DNA of 37,261 bases from a virus. Both the position numbers and the translations under genes were made by a program. Of the stretch, positions 20,386-26,846 are shown piece after piece (the first letter of the stretch is position 1; each line of letters begins with the position of its first letter). The DNA is taken from IMG/VR virus record IMGVR_UViG_3300046674_000295, positions 1-37,261 of that record; one strand, given 5' to 3'. Under the pieces are notes generated by a model. That model was not told the origin of the DNA. It saw only the letters and a list, made by a program, of their open reading frames with translations, and made no database searches.

Positions 20386-22485
20386 ATGACCGACAGCCTG
20401 ATCAAGCCGCTACAGGAAGCCCCCGAGGACACCCAAGACGCTGCCGCGCGGCAGACCATCCTCGACATCATCCAGAGCGCCGAGCCGCGTCCCGTCGACC
20501 GTCCCGAGCCCGCCGCCGACGGCACCTGGATCGCCGAACGGCAGGCCTACCTCGCCGACGCCCCGCCCGTCGTCCCCACCTTCCTGCGTAACGCTGCCGA
20601 GTTCGTCAACGCCGCTCGCTGGACCGCTTCGTACTACGGGCACGTCACCGCCTTCCACGCCATCCGCCTGCCCGTCTACGCCCTGCGCCTGCTCACCCGC
20701 GCGCCCCGCGGCCTCGCCCGCATGGTCCTGCGCTGGGGCAAGTGGGTCGCCGACACCGAGGCCCGGCCCGTCGAAGCCAAGGCCGCCGCGTCCGCAGACA
20801 TCGACGCCTGGCTCACCCTGTCCCGCGAGCACTCCCGCCGCTGCCGCCCGCGCCGCATCGCCTCCCTGGCCGTCGCCACGACCACCGGCATCACCACGCT
20901 GGCCGGCTGCTTCCTGGCCCCCGGCTGGACGCTCACCGCCACCCTCGCCGCCACCACCCTCGTCGGCCTCAACGGCAAGAAGCGCGACGGGAAGCCGCTG
21001 GTCACCCGCTACGTCGCGAACAACATCCTGCGCCGCCTCGACTCCACCGAGGTAATCGACGCCCTCGCCGCCATCGGCATCGAGGGCAAGAAGGGCAAGC
21101 GGGGCGTCGAGTTCGCCGCCGAGGTCATGCGCGACGGGCCCGGGTGGCGCGCCGAGGTTGACCTGCCGCCCGGCATCGAGGCCACCGCCGTCATGGAGAA
21201 GCGGGCCGCGCTTGCCGCGGCCATGCGACGCCCCATCTCCACGGTGTGGCCTTCGGCCGACCGCACCGCCCACCCCGGGCGCCTCGTGCTGTGGGTCGCC
21301 CAGCGCGACCCGTCCAAGGCTGGCCGGAAGCTGTGGCCGCTCATGAAGGACGGCCAGGCCGACGTGTACGAGCCGCTGCCGTACGGCTTCGACCCGCGCG
21401 GCAACCTCATCGAGATCACGCTCATGTACTCGAACCTGCTGGTCGGCGGCATCCCTGGCTCGGGTAAGACCTCGTGCGCGCTCGCCATCGTCCTCGGCGT
21501 CGCGTTGGACCCCACCGCCGAACTATGGATCTACGAACTGAAGGGATCGGGCGACCTCGACTCCGTCAAGCCGGTCTGCCACCGCTACGTGTCTGGCGAC
21601 GAAGACGAGGACCTGGAGGCCGCCCTCGGCGGGATGCGGTCCGGCATCGCCGAGTACCAGCGGCGCGCCAAGTTCATCAAGTCCCTGCCCGCGTCCGAGG
21701 TGCCCGACGGCCGCCGCGTCACCCGCGCGCTCGCCGAGAAGTACCCCGAGCAGCAGCTGGGCCCCCGCGTCATCGTCATCGACGAGGTACAGGAGCTGTT
21801 CACCCACGCCGATTACAAGGACGAGGCCGGCGCTCTGGCCACCCGCCTCATCAAGAAGGGCCGCGCATACGGCCTCATCCTCATCCTGCTCACCCAGAAC
21901 CCGGACGCTCCGTCCCTGCCGTCGTCCGTGTCCAGCAGCGTCGGCACACGCCTGTGCCTGGCCGTCATGGACTGGCGCGCCAACAACAACGTGCTGGGCA
22001 CCGGCGCTTACGACCGCGGCCTGCGGGCCACGGACATCAGCATCGACGAGCAGGGCACCGGCATCCTCGCCCGCGGCCGCGAAGGCATCACCGTGAGGGC
22101 CGCGTTCATCAAGCAGACCGAGGCCGAGGACATCGGCAAGCGCGCCCTGGCGCTGCGCATGGCGGCTGGCACCCTCACCGGGCAGGCAGTCGGCGCGCAG
22201 GTCGAGGAGCAGGACGTCGAGACGGTCGTCGACCACCTGCGCGGGATCTGGCCGGACGGAGTCGAGACGGTCCACTCGCACCGGCTCGTCGAGGCCCTGG
22301 CCGCATACCGGGCCGACCTGTACCGGCCGTGGCTCGACATGGACGCCGCCGGGGCCTCCACCGCGCTGAGCGCCGCCCTGAAGCCGTTCAAGGTGTCCAC
22401 CCGGCAGCTCACGATCCGGGAGTGCTGCGGCGGCGCGAAGGGCCTTCGGTACGCCGATCTGCCCGTCGCCGAAGACGCCGAGTAG
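20386..22485 (+). CDS. traB: FtsK/TraB-family DNA translocase (Streptomyces-type conjugative transfer)
   Basis: This 699-residue protein starts at an ATG with GGAGAG upstream. The N-terminal part has hydrophobic helices near 80-110 and 160-190 (GITTLAGCFLAPGWTLTATLAATTLVGL) that should anchor it. The motor domain has Walker A GGIPGSGKTS (about 352-361), Walker B RVIVIDEVQEL (about 461-471), and LILLTQNP plus SSVGTRLCLAV typical of FtsK/SpoIIIE/TraB. The C-terminal 60 residues (LKPFKVSTRQLTIRECCGGAKGLRYADL) look like the winged helix that recognises clt repeats in TraB. In Streptomyces, TraB alone moves double-stranded plasmid DNA between mycelia. It lies downstream of Spd-like genes and just before a repeat-rich hairpin. 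A chromosome FtsK would be larger and have a different gamma domain. Confidence 0.8.
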   Translation: MTDSLIKPLQEAPEDTQDAAARQTILDIIQSAEPRPVDRPEPAADGTWIAERQAYLADAPPVVPTFLRNAAEFVNAARWTASYYGHVTAFHAIRLPVYALRLLTRAPRGLARMVLRWGKWVADTEARPVEAKAAASADIDAWLTLSREHSRRCRPRRIASLAVATTTGITTLAGCFLAPGWTLTATLAATTLVGLNGKKRDGKPLVTRYVANNILRRLDSTEVIDALAAIGIEGKKGKRGVEFAAEVMRDGPGWRAEVDLPPGIEATAVMEKRAALAAAMRRPISTVWPSADRTAHPGRLVLWVAQRDPSKAGRKLWPLMKDGQADVYEPLPYGFDPRGNLIEITLMYSNLLVGGIPGSGKTSCALAIVLGVALDPTAELWIYELKGSGDLDSVKPVCHRYVSGDEDEDLEAALGGMRSGIAEYQRRAKFIKSLPASEVPDGRRVTRALAEKYPEQQLGPRVIVIDEVQELFTHADYKDEAGALATRLIKKGRAYGLILILLTQNPDAPSLPSSVSSSVGTRLCLAVMDWRANNNVLGTGAYDRGLRATDISIDEQGTGILARGREGITVRAAFIKQTEAEDIGKRALALRMAAGTLTGQAVGAQVEEQDVETVVDHLRGIWPDGVETVHSHRLVEALAAYRADLYRPWLDMDAAGASTALSAALKPFKVSTRQLTIRECCGGAKGLRYADLPVAEDAE

Positions 22486-22493
22486 GGCTCTCG

Positions 22494-22585
22494 AACCGGT
22501 TTCGGATCAAGGCTGTGGTTTCACCTTGGTCCGAAACCGGTTTCGCCCCCGATATCGGGCCCGAGCTGGGAAGTTTCGAGTTTCG
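22494..22585. repeat. Hairpin and GTTTCG repeat region after traB: clt candidate
   Basis: AACCGGTTTCGGATCAAGG (22494-22512) pairs with 22524-22542 in a 19-bp stem with one G-U-compatible mismatch and an 11-base loop. A perfect palindrome, CGAAACCGGTTTCG (22532-22545), lies in the right arm. GTTTCG occurs at 22499, 22540, 22573 and 22580. It may terminate traB and may be the TraB recognition locus, since clt sites of Streptomyces plasmids are short repeat clusters near tra. The rest of the gap up to 22671 holds nothing else clear. Confidence 0.5.
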
Positions 22586-22671
22586 GGGCCTGCCGCCAGA
22601 GAGCCGGATCGCCCCGGAACCGGCCTCCGAGACAAGGCCCGTCGGCGACACCGCTGCCGCATCATGAAGGC

Positions 22672-22872
22672 ATGGAGTCGCAGATCATCCGCCCCGGCTA
22701 CCTGACCGCCCACCAGACGGCACGCGTCCTCCGTGTCGGCCTCCCCGCCGTCCGGAAGCTGGTCCAGCGCGGTCAGCTCACCCACGCTGGCGGCAGCACT
22801 GGTCAGCCGCTGTACGCGGTCGAGGAGGTCAAAGCCCTCGCACTGAAACGCCGGACACGCAAGGCCGCTTGA
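22672..22872 (+). CDS. Excisionase-like helix-turn-helix protein
   Basis: This 66-residue protein is almost only a MerR/Xis-type winged helix: GYLTAHQTARVLRVGLPAVRKLVQRGQLTHAGGSTGQPLYAVEEVKAL, with a basic tail (KRRTRKAA). The ATG at 22672 has no good ribosome binding site and may be leaderless. AICE excisionases look like this, so it is a second Xis candidate besides the gene at 9301. It could also be a regulator of the late genes that begin downstream. Confidence 0.65.
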   Translation: MESQIIRPGYLTAHQTARVLRVGLPAVRKLVQRGQLTHAGGSTGQPLYAVEEVKALALKRRTRKAA

Positions 22873-22941
22873 CCTGCGATCAACGGCCTGTCACGCTTTC
22901 CGCGTACAGCTGTGCCCACAAACCGGCACCACAGACACCGA

Positions 22942-22963
22942 GGCCCCGCCCACCGGCGGGGCC
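22942..22963 (+). terminator. Rho-independent terminator after the excisionase-like gene
   Basis: GGCCCCGCC (22942-22950) pairs with GGCGGGGCC (22955-22963), 4-base loop, followed by TTTGT. It separates the transfer block from the small genes before the packaging module. Confidence 0.75.
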
Positions 22964-22984
22964 TTTGTCGTACCCGGAGGCGCC

Positions 22985-23194
22985 ATGCCCGCCGACACTC
23001 AGGCGCCCCGGAGCGCCGCCGAGGCTGCCCACCTGCTGGCCAAGCAGGGCAAGCACGTCCACTACGTCTCCGACGGAGCGCCCGCGTGTCTGAGGGGCTC
23101 CTGCGGCACCTCGGCCGTCCCGCTCCCGATCGAGGTGCAAGAGCGCGCCCGGCTGGCACGCCTCGCCCTTGCCTTCGAGATCCGCCGGCTCTGA
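22985..23194 (+). CDS. Small hypothetical protein
   Basis: This 69-residue protein starts at an ATG with GGAGG upstream. A helix (AAEAAHLLAKQGKHVHYV) is followed by two Cys (ACLRGSC) and a C-terminal helix (IEVQERARLARLALAFEIRRL). Function unknown; small proteins of this sort are common ahead of the HNH and terminase genes in actinophages. Confidence 0.5.
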   Translation: MPADTQAPRSAAEAAHLLAKQGKHVHYVSDGAPACLRGSCGTSAVPLPIEVQERARLARLALAFEIRRL

Positions 23195-23206
23195 TCGGCC
23201 CAGGCT

Positions 23207-23250
23207 CACGGCGGCGCCCAGGAGGACCTGAACTCCGGGACGCCGCCGTG
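23207..23250. terminator. Inverted repeat between two small genes
   Basis: CACGGCGGCG (23207-23216) pairs perfectly with CGCCGCCGTG (23241-23250) around a 24-base loop. It may be a weak terminator or mRNA processing element. Confidence 0.4.
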
Positions 23251-23275
23251 CAAGACGCTCGCCCCGGAGGAAGCC

Positions 23276-23539
23276 ATGCCCCTGCCCACCATCGGCCGGA
23301 TCGTCCTCTACAGGCTCACCGAGGACGACGCGCGCCGCATCCAGCAGCAGCGCAGCCACGACGGCACCACGGCCAACCTGGCCGGAGCAGGCCGCACGTA
23401 CCCGGCCGTCGTCGTTGCCGCCTTCGGCGACGAAGCGCTGAACCTTCAGGTCCTGCTCGACGGACCTGACAGCTACTGGGCCACCTCCCGCCACGAAGGC
23501 GACGAGCCCGGCACCTGGGCATGGCCCCCCAGGGTGTAG
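23276..23539 (+). CDS. Hypothetical protein, small beta-rich fold
   Basis: This 87-residue protein starts at an ATG with GGAGGAAGCC upstream. Its layout (IGRIVLYRLTEDDARRI ... YPAVVVAAFGDEALNLQVLLDG...WATSRHEGDEPGTWAWP) looks like a small SH3-like or KOW-like barrel, a form I have seen in actinophage and prophage proteins near the terminase. Function unknown. Confidence 0.55.
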   Translation: MPLPTIGRIVLYRLTEDDARRIQQQRSHDGTTANLAGAGRTYPAVVVAAFGDEALNLQVLLDGPDSYWATSRHEGDEPGTWAWPPRV

Positions 23540-23634
23540 ACCACCTACGGGTTACAGGACGGCCACACGGCCACCACAACGCCCCCCAACGGCGCATGAT
23601 GCCCACTCAGCCGTCGAGCGTCCTTGGGGGGACC

Positions 23635-23886
23635 ATGGCCACCTACCGTGAGGTACAGACAGCAGTCCGCGTCGAGAAGCTGAGGCTCTGGTTCGCCTGG
23701 GCCACCGGCAACTTCATCGCCCTCGCCGTCGCCATCGCGACCCAGGACATCCACATCGTCAGCGTGATCACACAGGTGCTGCTCGTCGCCGTCCTCGGCG
23801 CCCTCACCTTCGCGCTCATGCGGATGAGCAACGCCCTCAACCGCAAGGCCGAGGCCGCGCGCAAGGACGTCCTCGGCGAGGCGTAG
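23635..23886 (+). CDS. Small two-helix membrane protein
   Basis: This 83-residue protein has two membrane helices (about 19-37 and 41-62: LWFAWATGNFIALAVAIATQ and IVSVITQVLLVAVLGALTFAL) and a basic C-terminus (NRKAEAARKDV). It starts at the ATG after GGGGG. It lies between early small genes and the HNH nuclease. It could be a superinfection-exclusion or host-takeover protein, but this is only positional. Confidence 0.55.
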   Translation: MATYREVQTAVRVEKLRLWFAWATGNFIALAVAIATQDIHIVSVITQVLLVAVLGALTFALMRMSNALNRKAEAARKDVLGEA

Positions 23887-23901
23887 ACACAGGAGGCGCC
23901 C

Positions 23902-24177
23902 GTGGCTGGCATACGCAACGGGCGCCCCTACCGCCGCCTCGTCGCCGCGGTGAAGGCCATGGGCCACCCCTGCTGGATCTGCGGCCACAACATCCCGGCC
24001 AACGTCGACGGCCGCCGGCACCCGCTCGCCTTCACCCTCGACCACCTCGTACCGCTCTCACGCGGCGGTGACCTGCTCGACCCCGCCAACGCCCGCAGCG
24101 CGCACCGGCGGTGCAACAGCAGCAGGGGCAACAGGACGGCACCCCGAACGCCACAGCGCGCCTCGCGGAGGTGGTGA
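23902..24177 (+). CDS. HNH endonuclease of the packaging module
   Basis: This 91-residue protein starts at a GTG with AGGAGG upstream. It has CWIC (Cys24, Cys27), the HNH core LDHLVPLSRGG (Asp47-His48), Asn63, and HRRCN (His68, Cys71), so a zinc-stabilised HNH fold is complete. Phage HNH proteins next to the terminase assist cos cleavage by the large terminase, as in HK97-like phages. That role fits the position two genes before the small terminase and argues for cohesive-end packaging. A free homing endonuclease is less likely at this size. Confidence 0.85.
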   Translation: MAGIRNGRPYRRLVAAVKAMGHPCWICGHNIPANVDGRRHPLAFTLDHLVPLSRGGDLLDPANARSAHRRCNSSRGNRTAPRTPQRASRRW

Positions 24178-24183
24178 CCCACC

Positions 24184-24621
24184 GTGCTGATCGTGGTCAC
24201 CGGGCCACCCGCCGCGGGCAAGTCCAGCTGGATCAAGGCGCACGCGACAGCGCGGGACATCGTCATCGACCTGGACCTGATGGCGCTGGCCATGGCCGGC
24301 CCCGGTGCTGACCACCACGCCCACACCGACGTGCTGACCCGGGTCGTGCACCGTGCGAGGTACGCGGCCATCGACGAGGCGTGCCAGCACCTCGACACGA
24401 CCGACGTGTACTTGATCCACACTCAGCCCAGCGCCAAGGCCCTCGCGAAGTACAAGCGCCTCGAAGCGCGCATCGTCACGGTCGACCCAGGGCGGGACAT
24501 CGTCATGCAGCGCATCGCAGCCATGCGCCAGCCGGGCATGGAGCGCGTCGCGACCCGGTGGTACAACGCCCGGCGCGGGCAGCCACGGACAGCGATGCCC
24601 CAGGCGTCGAGGCCATGGTGA
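24184..24621 (+). CDS. P-loop kinase-like ATPase
   Basis: This 145-residue protein starts at a GTG with GGAGGTGG upstream. Walker A is GPPAAGKSS (residues 7-15) and VIDLDLMAL follows (about 27-35), like small-molecule or polynucleotide 5'-kinases and zeta-toxin-like kinases. A lid-type region (DPGRDIVMQRIAAMRQPGMERVATRWYNARR) carries Arg residues suitable for phosphate contacts. It lies between HNH and terminase genes. Its likely substrate is a nucleic acid end, but this is not shown by the sequence. Confidence 0.7.
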   Translation: MLIVVTGPPAAGKSSWIKAHATARDIVIDLDLMALAMAGPGADHHAHTDVLTRVVHRARYAAIDEACQHLDTTDVYLIHTQPSAKALAKYKRLEARIVTVDPGRDIVMQRIAAMRQPGMERVATRWYNARRGQPRTAMPQASRPW

Positions 24622-24676
24622 TCGGTCGTGATCATGGCACCCCGAGGGGGGCTATGACCTGACGGGCGATGAAGAC

Positions 24677-24711
24677 CGGGCGACCCAAACGCCCTTCTCG
24701 CCCGATTTTTT
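24677..24711 (+). terminator. Rho-independent terminator before the packaging operon
   Basis: CGGGCGA (24677-24683) pairs with TCGCCCG (24698-24704), followed by ATTTTTT. A shorter alternative stem, GGGCG/CGCCC, is nested inside. The T-tract is the best in the window. It separates the early and late transcripts. Confidence 0.8.
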
Positions 24712-24728
24712 GCGCGGCCAAAATCCAT

Positions 24729-24838
24729 CGCTAATCCACGCGAACTCAGTTCGACAACATTAGTGGCTTCACCCTCCGTGATGTCACGCTCCGTGACTGC
24801 CGCTAATTCACGTGAACTCGGTTCGAGTGAATTAGTGG
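24729..24838. repeat. Tandem dyad repeats upstream of terminase: cos or late operator candidate
   Basis: Two 38-base units, 24729-24766 and 24801-24838, are identical at 31 of 38 positions and exactly 72 bases apart. Each has an outer dyad (CTAAT...ATTAG, 9 bp and perfect in the second copy: CTAATTCAC/GTGAATTAG) and an inner dyad (GAACTCRGTTC). CTCCGTGA occurs twice between them. The stretch is AT-rich compared with the rest. It holds no gene, and lies just before the small terminase. Confidence 0.6.
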
Positions 24839-24869
24839 CGGCCGCGTCCACGCCAACCCGGGGGTGGTC

Positions 24870-25145
24870 GTGAGCATCGTCGACAAGATCACTCACGAGC
24901 TCGAAGACCTGCACGCCGACGAGACCTCGCCCGGTATGGCGGCCGTCGCCCTCGACCTGGCCAAGGCCATCGATGGCACGGACGTGCCGACCGCCAAGGC
25001 CGCCGTCGCCGACAAGCTCCGCTCGATCATGGCCGACCTGCGGCGCCTGGCCCCCGTCGGGGAGAAGGGGGACGCAGTCGATGACCTCAACCGTCAGCGA
25101 GAGAAGCGTCGAGAGGAAGCCCGGAAGCGCGCTGCCGGTGGCTGA
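24870..25145 (+). CDS. terS: Small terminase subunit candidate
   Basis: This protein has 91 residues from the GTG at 24870; a GTG at 24864 is possible. It is all helical and acidic in its first half (VDKITHELEDLHADETSPGMAAVALDLAKAIDG) and strongly basic at the end (LNRQREKRREEARKRAAGG). Small terminases recognise the packaging site and feed DNA to the large subunit. The call depends on position directly before, and overlapping, the large terminase, and on the helical character; no clear helix-turn-helix is seen. The repeats at 24729-24838 would be its natural binding site. Confidence 0.6.
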   Translation: MSIVDKITHELEDLHADETSPGMAAVALDLAKAIDGTDVPTAKAAVADKLRSIMADLRRLAPVGEKGDAVDDLNRQREKRREEARKRAAGG

Positions 25146-26646
25146 CGGTCCCGTACACGGCTGGCAGAAGCCGCCGATCGAGGTTGCGCCGCCGTCGGTG
25201 ACGAGCGCGGGCCAGGAGGCCATCGACCTCGCCGCGCGTGCTGGGCTGAAGCTCGACCCGTGGCAGCAGCACGTACTGCGCATCGGCATGGGCGAGAAGC
25301 CGGACGGCTCGTGGGCGTCGTTCGAAGTCGCCGTCAACGTGCCGCGACAGAACGGCAAGGGCGGGATCATCGAGGCCCGCGAGCTTTGGGGTCTGTTCAT
25401 CGGCGGCGAGCAGTTGATCCTGCACTCGGCGCACGAGTTCAAGACGGCGAAGAACGCGTTCAAGCGGATCGAGCGCCTGATTCGCGGGTGCCCTGACCTG
25501 CACAAACGTGTCAAGGCGTACAGGTACACGGTCGGTGAGGAATCGATCGAGCTGCACTCCGGGCAGGTGCTCCGGTTCATTGCTCGCTCGAAGGGCAGCG
25601 GACGAGGCTTCACCGGGGACTGCAACATGTTGGACGAGGACATGATCCTCGGCGACGAGGCGATGGATGCCCTGCTGCCCACGATGGCCGCGGTGGAGAA
25701 CCCGCAGATCTGGTACCTCGGTTCGGCGGGCATCGGCGCCCTGTCCGTACAGCTGGGGCGTCTGCGGCGCCGGGCCATGGCCGCGATCGAGGCCGGGTTG
25801 CCGGATCCGTCGCTGGCCTACTTCGAGTGGTCCGCGAACCTGCACGTCGCCGAATGCGCGCAGGGTTGCACCGAGCACGATGACGCGGCCTCCGACGACG
25901 CCGTCCTGAAGGCCAACCCTGCCGTCGGGTTCCGGCTGACGCTGGAGAAGGTGGCCAACGAGCGGTCGACGCTGAGCGCTGCGGGATATGCCCGTGAGCG
26001 GCTCGGCGAGGGCGACTACCCGTCCGACACCGAGGACACCTGGCAGGTCATCGGAGAGGACGTCTGGCGGGCCCTGGCCGACGCAGACAGCCAGCCGGAG
26101 GGCGTCGGAGAGGACGGGGCGACCACGCCAGGGTGCGTGGCCTTCGCGATCGACATGACGCCCGAGCGGACTCACGCTGCGATCGCGGTGGCGGGGCGCT
26201 GGCGGGGCGGGGCGCACGTGGAGGTCCCGGAGCACCGGCCCGGTACGGGTTGGATCCTGGACCGCGCGGAGGAGCTCCATGAGAAGTGGAAGCCGCGCTG
26301 CTGGGTCATCGACCCCGGCGGCCCGGCCGGGTCCCTGATCCCCGCCCTGGAGGAGCGGCTCGGGATCACGGTCGTGCAGACCAAGGCCCGCGACGTCGCC
26401 GCGGCCTGCGGCCAGTTCTACGACGCGGTGACCGAACAGTCCCTGTCCCACCTCGATCAGGCGCCGCTGGCCGCCGCTCTGGCGGGCGCACAGAAGCGCC
26501 CCCTGGGTGACGCGTGGGCGTGGGCCCGGCGGCTCGTCTCCGTGGACATCAGCCCGCTGGTGGCGGCCACGCTCGCCAAGTGGGGGCTGAGCGCAGAGGT
26601 CGAAGAAGAGTCGGAGGACGTCACACCGTGGGCGGAGTACGGATGA
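25081..26646 (+). CDS. terL: Large terminase subunit
   Basis: This protein has 521 residues from the ATG at 25081, inside the small terminase gene; a GTG at 25138 would reduce the overlap. The ATPase has a Walker A-like PRQNGKG (88-94), Walker B CNMLDED (181-187, Asp185-Glu186) and a coupling motif WYLGSAG. The RNase H-like nuclease shows acidic residues Asp358 (FAIDMT), Asp411 (WVIDPGG) and Asp477 (LGDAWAW). The terminase powers DNA into the procapsid and cuts genome ends. The sequence pattern is the actinophage cos-type terminase family. It is coupled to the small membrane gene downstream. Confidence 0.92.
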   Translation: MTSTVSERSVERKPGSALPVADGPVHGWQKPPIEVAPPSVTSAGQEAIDLAARAGLKLDPWQQHVLRIGMGEKPDGSWASFEVAVNVPRQNGKGGIIEARELWGLFIGGEQLILHSAHEFKTAKNAFKRIERLIRGCPDLHKRVKAYRYTVGEESIELHSGQVLRFIARSKGSGRGFTGDCNMLDEDMILGDEAMDALLPTMAAVENPQIWYLGSAGIGALSVQLGRLRRRAMAAIEAGLPDPSLAYFEWSANLHVAECAQGCTEHDDAASDDAVLKANPAVGFRLTLEKVANERSTLSAAGYARERLGEGDYPSDTEDTWQVIGEDVWRALADADSQPEGVGEDGATTPGCVAFAIDMTPERTHAAIAVAGRWRGGAHVEVPEHRPGTGWILDRAEELHEKWKPRCWVIDPGGPAGSLIPALEERLGITVVQTKARDVAAACGQFYDAVTEQSLSHLDQAPLAAALAGAQKRPLGDAWAWARRLVSVDISPLVAATLAKWGLSAEVEEESEDVTPWAEYG

Positions 26647-26846
26647 AGCGCGTGCGCTGGCTGACAGCGCTGGCGATGTCCCGGATCGGCTACGCGGCCG
26701 GCTGCCTGACGACGGCGACCGGCGTCGGCATCGAGTTCGGAATCGGCTGGGGCCTGACCGTGGGCGGCGCGATCGGCGCGGCCTCGTGCCTGCTGCTCGT
26801 CGACGTCGAAGAGAAGGGAGCTCCGATGGCCAGTGATGACTCGTGA
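26643..26846 (+). CDS. Small membrane protein between terminase and portal
   Basis: This 67-residue protein has one or two membrane helices (about 18-52: YAAGCLTTATGVGIEFGIGWGLTVGGAIGAASCLLLV), a basic N-terminus (MKRVRWLTALAMSR) and an acidic tail (VEEKGAPMASDDS). It overlaps terminase and portal by ATGA and GTGA junctions. Similar tiny membrane proteins occur at this place in Streptomyces phages. Function unknown. Confidence 0.55.
   Translation: MKRVRWLTALAMSRIGYAAGCLTTATGVGIEFGIGWGLTVGGAIGAASCLLLVDVEEKGAPMASDDS

Noticed and set aside
20386-22485. Reading the translocase as a chromosomal FtsK cell-division protein
   Set aside because: It lacks the long N-terminal membrane domain and linker of FtsK, is about 700 residues, and lies beside Spd-like genes in a mobile element.
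23902-24177. HNH protein as a homing endonuclease with an intron or intein
   Set aside because: It is small, stands alone as its own gene, and interrupts nothing. Position by the terminase fits the packaging-associated HNH family.
24423-25778. 451-codon minus-strand frame over the terminase upstream region
   Set aside because: It runs across the terminator, the dyad repeats and both terminase genes on the opposite strand, and has no motif.
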